From the NCBI GenBank assembly GCA_000952975.1, contig LM997412.1:1364001-1428000 (forward strand): 64,000 nt of DNA. The letters are read 5' to 3'. Position 1 is the stretch's first letter, and the number at the start of each line of letters is the position of its first letter. The translations under genes were made by a program, and so were the position numbers. The notes beneath the pieces are model-generated. The model ran no database searches. It worked only from the letters and a program-made list of their open reading frames with translations, and was not told the DNA's origin. Positions 61,174 through 64,000 of the stretch are shown piece after piece. This DNA comes from Peptoniphilus sp. ING2-D1G. GTDB taxonomy: Bacteria; Bacillota; Clostridia; Tissierellales; Peptoniphilaceae.

Positions 61174-62058
61174 TTACAAATTCTTAAGTTTAGGATCAAG
61201 TGCATCTCTTAGGGAGTCTCCCAAAAGATTGAAGGCAAGAACTGTAAGCACCAAAGCAATCCCCGGATAAATTGCATAACCCGGATTTGCTCTTAAATAT
61301 GTTCTTGAAACGCTTATCATTTGACCCCAACTGGATTCAGGAGGTTGAACTCCCAGTCCTAAGAAGCTCAAGCTTGCTTCATACATTATATCTGCAGGAA
61401 TTTCCATTGTTACAATTACTATGATAGTGGAAAGACAATTAGGTATCATGTGTTTCATTATTATTGAAAAATCACTTCCCCCACTTGCCTTTGCAGCTTC
61501 TACGTATTCATTCTCTTTAAGTTGTATTACCTGCGATCTTATGACCCTGGCAACACTTGTCCAACCTACAAACCCTATTGCCATAAATACGTTAAGCACC
61601 CCTGTCCCAAGAACGAACATTATGACTATTGCGAATAATATCTGCGGAAAAGACGCAAATATCTCTATTATTCTCGATATTACAGAATCCACTTTTCCAC
61701 CGTAATATCCTGCTATTGAACCCATTATTACTCCTATGGTCACAGCTATAGCCTCGGCTACAACCCCTACTGAAAGAGATACTCTTGTGCCATAAATAAT
61801 TCTCGAAAGAATATCACGTCCGAACTCATCAGTTCCCAACAGATGCTTCTCGGAAGGTCCCTGGTTGATCATTCCCATATCTTGATAGGATTGATCATAA
61901 GGGGCTATCATAGGGGCAAATACTGCCAACAATATCAACAATATTATAAATATCGTGCATACTACGGCAACCTTATCTTTTTTTAATCTATTAAAGGCAT
62001 CACTGTAAAAACTTGTGAATTTTACAGGTTTTTGAATTGTATTATTCCCTTGTTCCAT
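61174..62058 (-). CDS. oppC: Oligopeptide ABC transporter permease (OppC/DppC type)
   Basis: The 294-residue permease has the N-terminal cytoplasmic tail and OppC_N segment (FNRLKKDKVAVVCTIFIILLILLAVFAP), about six membrane helices and the EAA coupling motif EYVEAAKASGGSDFSIIMKHMIPN (about 197-220). LLGTDEFGRDILSRIIYGTRVSLSVG is a DppC/OppC hallmark. It pairs with OppB to form the channel and starts two bases after the oppB stop. Confidence 0.94.
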   Translation of the reverse strand: MEQGNNTIQKPVKFTSFYSDAFNRLKKDKVAVVCTIFIILLILLAVFAPMIAPYDQSYQDMGMINQGPSEKHLLGTDEFGRDILSRIIYGTRVSLSVGVVAEAIAVTIGVIMGSIAGYYGGKVDSVISRIIEIFASFPQILFAIVIMFVLGTGVLNVFMAIGFVGWTSVARVIRSQVIQLKENEYVEAAKASGGSDFSIIMKHMIPNCLSTIIVIVTMEIPADIMYEASLSFLGLGVQPPESSWGQMISVSRTYLRANPGYAIYPGIALVLTVLAFNLLGDSLRDALDPKLKNL

Positions 62059-62059
62059 A

Positions 62060-62992
62060 TCAGCTGTCTCCCTTTGTAATTCTTATTCTCGGGTCTATAA
62101 AGCTGTAAGCCAAATCTATTAACAAATTGGCTATTACAAAAATCACCGCAATGTATACCGTACAGCCTTGTATTACGGGTATATCTCTCTTCATAATTCC
62201 CTCTACCAGTAGTTTTCCTATTCCATTAATGGCAAAAACGGTCTCAACAAGCACCGATCCTCCGAGGATATTTTTAATAAGTGTACCCATATAAGTAAGT
62301 ATGGGAATTGCCGCATTTTTAAGTCCGTGGACAAGTACTATCTTTTTTTCTTTTACACCCTTAGCTCTTGCCGTTCTTATATAATCCTTATTAAGCGCAT
62401 CAAGCATATTTGTCCTTGTAAGTCTTGCAAGAGACGCTCCATAAATCATTCCCAATGAAATTGTAGGTAATATATAGTGTAATCCTGATTTTAATCCTGA
62501 AATCGGAAGCATTTTCAGTTTAAGCCCAAATATAAGTTGAAGCACCATAGCCAAAAAGAAAGAAGGCATAGCCATTCCCAAGGTTGAAATAAACATTATT
62601 ATTTTATCTAAAATTTTCCCTCGAAATACAGCTGCAAGCAATCCCATAACAAGCCCGAATACAATTGAAAATATAAGCACAAAAAGAGAAAGAGTTCCCG
62701 TTACTTTAAATCCTCTTGCCAGAAGAGTGCTAACAGGAAGCTTTTGAAAATAGGAGTTGCCAAAATCTCCCACTGCCGCACTTTTTACAAATCTTATATA
62801 CTGCTCCGGATAAGAATCGTTAAGACCCATTTGTTCTCTTATACGCTCTATAGTCGCCGCATCCGCTTTTTTCTCCATCATTACAGCCACCGGATCGCCC
62901 GGTGCCACATTTACCATTATAAAGGTAAGAAGTGTAACACCTACAAGCACCACAACAGTCTGCAATAATCTGTTGATTAAATATCTGCTCAA
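62060..62992 (-). CDS. oppB: Oligopeptide ABC transporter permease (OppB/DppB type)
   Basis: The 310-residue permease has about six helices and MSRYLINRLLQTVVVLVGVTLLTF at its N-terminus, which is typical of DppB/OppB. Family features are NVAPGDPVAVMMEKKADAATIERIREQMGLNDSYPEQYIRF and the EAA motif DYIRTARAKGVKEKKIVLVHGLKNAAIP (about 195-222). A long stem-loop lies between it and the upstream solute-binding protein gene. Confidence 0.94.
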   Translation of the reverse strand: MSRYLINRLLQTVVVLVGVTLLTFIMVNVAPGDPVAVMMEKKADAATIERIREQMGLNDSYPEQYIRFVKSAAVGDFGNSYFQKLPVSTLLARGFKVTGTLSLFVLIFSIVFGLVMGLLAAVFRGKILDKIIMFISTLGMAMPSFFLAMVLQLIFGLKLKMLPISGLKSGLHYILPTISLGMIYGASLARLTRTNMLDALNKDYIRTARAKGVKEKKIVLVHGLKNAAIPILTYMGTLIKNILGGSVLVETVFAINGIGKLLVEGIMKRDIPVIQGCTVYIAVIFVIANLLIDLAYSFIDPRIRITKGDS

Positions 62993-63022
62993 ATTTGCAC
63001 CTCTGCTTAAATAAATCTCTCA

Positions 63023-63062
63023 AATATAAATCAATCCCCTAAACGGGGATATGATTTATATT
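63023..63062 (-). other. Intercistronic stem-loop between oppA and oppB
   Basis: The minus strand has AATATAAATCATATCCCC pairing with GGGGATTGATTTATATT around GTTTA, with no T-run. Such loops after binding-protein genes usually protect the upstream mRNA, so the binding protein is made in excess over the permease. Confidence 0.75.
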
Positions 63063-63074
63063 ATTAATCTTGTT

Positions 63075-64000
63075 TTATTTTACTATATCTGCATTTTTAA
63101 ATCTTATCATTGAGTCGAAATATTCTACTCCTTGAAGTTCAGGTGCTTTCAGGTAATAGAATATAGGATTATAAAGCGGCACTGTAGCTACTTTATCTTC
63201 AACTAATATTTTTTCAAGTTTTTGATATACCGGTAATCTTTCCTCTTCAGGTAAAGATCTTCCTTGAATCATAAGTTCATCCGATTCAGGGTCATTCCAA
63301 TTAGATGAGAATAATTGAGAGCCTTCTGAATAGAAGAATGTGTAGGTAAAGTTGTCAGGATCCGGCATATCTTTGTACCATGTAAGTATCGGGCATTGAA
63401 CTTCTCCAGATTTACGAATATCAACATAAGTCGCTTGATCGACTAAGTTTATCTTCAAATTGATGTTTGAAGCTTTTAATTGTTCTTGCAATACTACTGC
63501 AATATCGGCAGCTTCATCTTTTTCAACTACATAAGTTTCAAGATCTATTCCATCCGGGAAACCCGCTTGTGTTAAAAGTTCCTTAGCTTTTTCCGGATCG
63601 TATTTATTTGCTTCTCTATCTTCAGGATATGCCATTATTCCGGGAGGTATAATACTCTTTGCAGGAACTGCGTTTCCTTGAAGATAATTATCTATTATAG
63701 CGTCTTTATCAATTGCATAGGATATGGCTTGACGAACTGTTTGATTGTCAAGTGGCGGCATATTCACATTAAGATTAAGTGAAATTATACCCATCAATTC
63801 ATTTCTTACCAATTGATCTTTAAATTCATCTGTCTTATAGGGTTCTACCATTTTAGTTTCAACTTGAACCATGTTGAGGTTTCCGGCTTCATATTCCATG
63901 GCGCTTGTGTTTGCGTCCATGTTATAGATATAAAGCTCATCGACCTTTGCCGGTTCTCCATGATAATCATCGTATCTGAGTGCATGCATATAGTCTTTTC
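63075..64000 (-). CDS. oppA: Oligopeptide ABC transporter substrate-binding protein, C-terminal part (cut by window edge)
   Basis: The frame is open to the end of the window, so the N-terminus and lipoprotein signal are missing. The 308 visible residues belong to the SBP_bac_5 family: YNMDANTSAMEYEAGNLNMV, LNLNVNMPPLDNQTVRQAISYAIDKDAII (the standard nearby motif), GYPDGI-like GFPDGIDLETYVVE and the C-terminal VPLYNPIFYYLKAPELQGVE. It captures peptides outside the cell for OppBCDF. Peptide length and type cannot be read from this part. Confidence 0.93.
   Translation of the reverse strand, partial: KDYMHALRYDDYHGEPAKVDELYIYNMDANTSAMEYEAGNLNMVQVETKMVEPYKTDEFKDQLVRNELMGIISLNLNVNMPPLDNQTVRQAISYAIDKDAIIDNYLQGNAVPAKSIIPPGIMAYPEDREANKYDPEKAKELLTQAGFPDGIDLETYVVEKDEAADIAVVLQEQLKASNINLKINLVDQATYVDIRKSGEVQCPILTWYKDMPDPDNFTYTFFYSEGSQLFSSNWNDPESDELMIQGRSLPEEERLPVYQKLEKILVEDKVATVPLYNPIFYYLKAPELQGVEYFDSMIRFKNADIVK

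Noticed and set aside
1..64000. Prophage, integron, plasmid origin, insertion sequence or CRISPR-Cas locus
   Set aside because: No integrase, transposase, capsid, replication or cas gene is present; apart from the palindrome array the window is ordinary chromosomal backbone.

Overview
The window is AT-rich, low-GC Gram-positive chromosomal DNA. Its gene content is that of an anaerobic, amino-acid-fermenting clostridial relative: the biotin- and Na+-dependent glutaconyl-CoA decarboxylase, 2-hydroxyglutaryl-CoA dehydratase, a butyrate pathway with ETF, an [FeFe] hydrogenase, SigI/RsgI, a T-box and a SAM-I riboswitch. Peptoniphilus-like anaerobic cocci (Tissierellia) fit best. That placement is inferred from gene content, not from a marker alignment.

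Layout. 1-5.7 kb: truncated HAD hydrolase, tRNA-Pro, hibernation factor hpf, an aromatic-acid-exporter-like protein overlapping an unknown 562-residue protein, and a two-component system whose kinase is frameshifted. 5.8-18.6 kb: housekeeping genes, mostly on the minus strand: yihY, metK-recD2-comF behind a SAM-I riboswitch, an AEC permease with a REP-like palindrome array at its 5' end, serS behind a T-box, trxB, and murB-rapZ-yvcK-fni. 18.6-22.7 kb, plus strand: an apparently leaderless VCBS-repeat protein, a DUF3160 lipoprotein, a membrane-anchored XRE regulator and a macro-domain protein. 22.8-33.2 kb, minus strand: two acyl-CoA blocks, thl-crt-hbd and bcd-yjiH-CoA transferase-acyl-CoA dehydrogenase-etfB-etfA, with long stem-loops in most gaps of the second. 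33.5-38.1 kb: wecB, tagO-like, upp, threonylcarbamoyl-AMP synthase and a divergent cytoplasmic BspA-type LRR protein.

38.2-51.2 kb, minus strand: a GltS-type symporter, an opine-dehydrogenase-family protein and an ornithine-cyclodeaminase-family protein lie just downstream of the hydroxyglutarate pathway of glutamate fermentation (gcdD-gcdC-gcdB-gctA-gctB-gcdA, then hgdC-hgdA-hgdB from its own promoter). This pathway makes crotonyl-CoA and pumps Na+. The bcd/etf and thl/crt/hbd genes can carry crotonyl-CoA to butyryl-CoA or exchange it with acetyl-CoA. The hydroxyglutarate dehydrogenase and the final butyrate-forming enzyme are not in the window.

51.6-64 kb: a DUF1002 secreted protein, an [FeFe] hydrogenase-like protein with altered H-cluster loops, a gene remnant, then a sigI-rsgI pair followed by a small exported Arg/Cys-rich protein. 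Both transcription units carry a similar C-rich -35 / CGTA -10 promoter. Last is a peptide-uptake operon (oppABCDF-like, oppA cut by the window edge) ending in a cytoplasmic transglutaminase-like protein and a dipeptide epimerase. The best candidates for something undescribed are the SigI-controlled small exported protein, the opine-type module beside the glutamate fermentation genes, and the CoA-transferase/two-acyl-CoA-dehydrogenase/YjiH operon.
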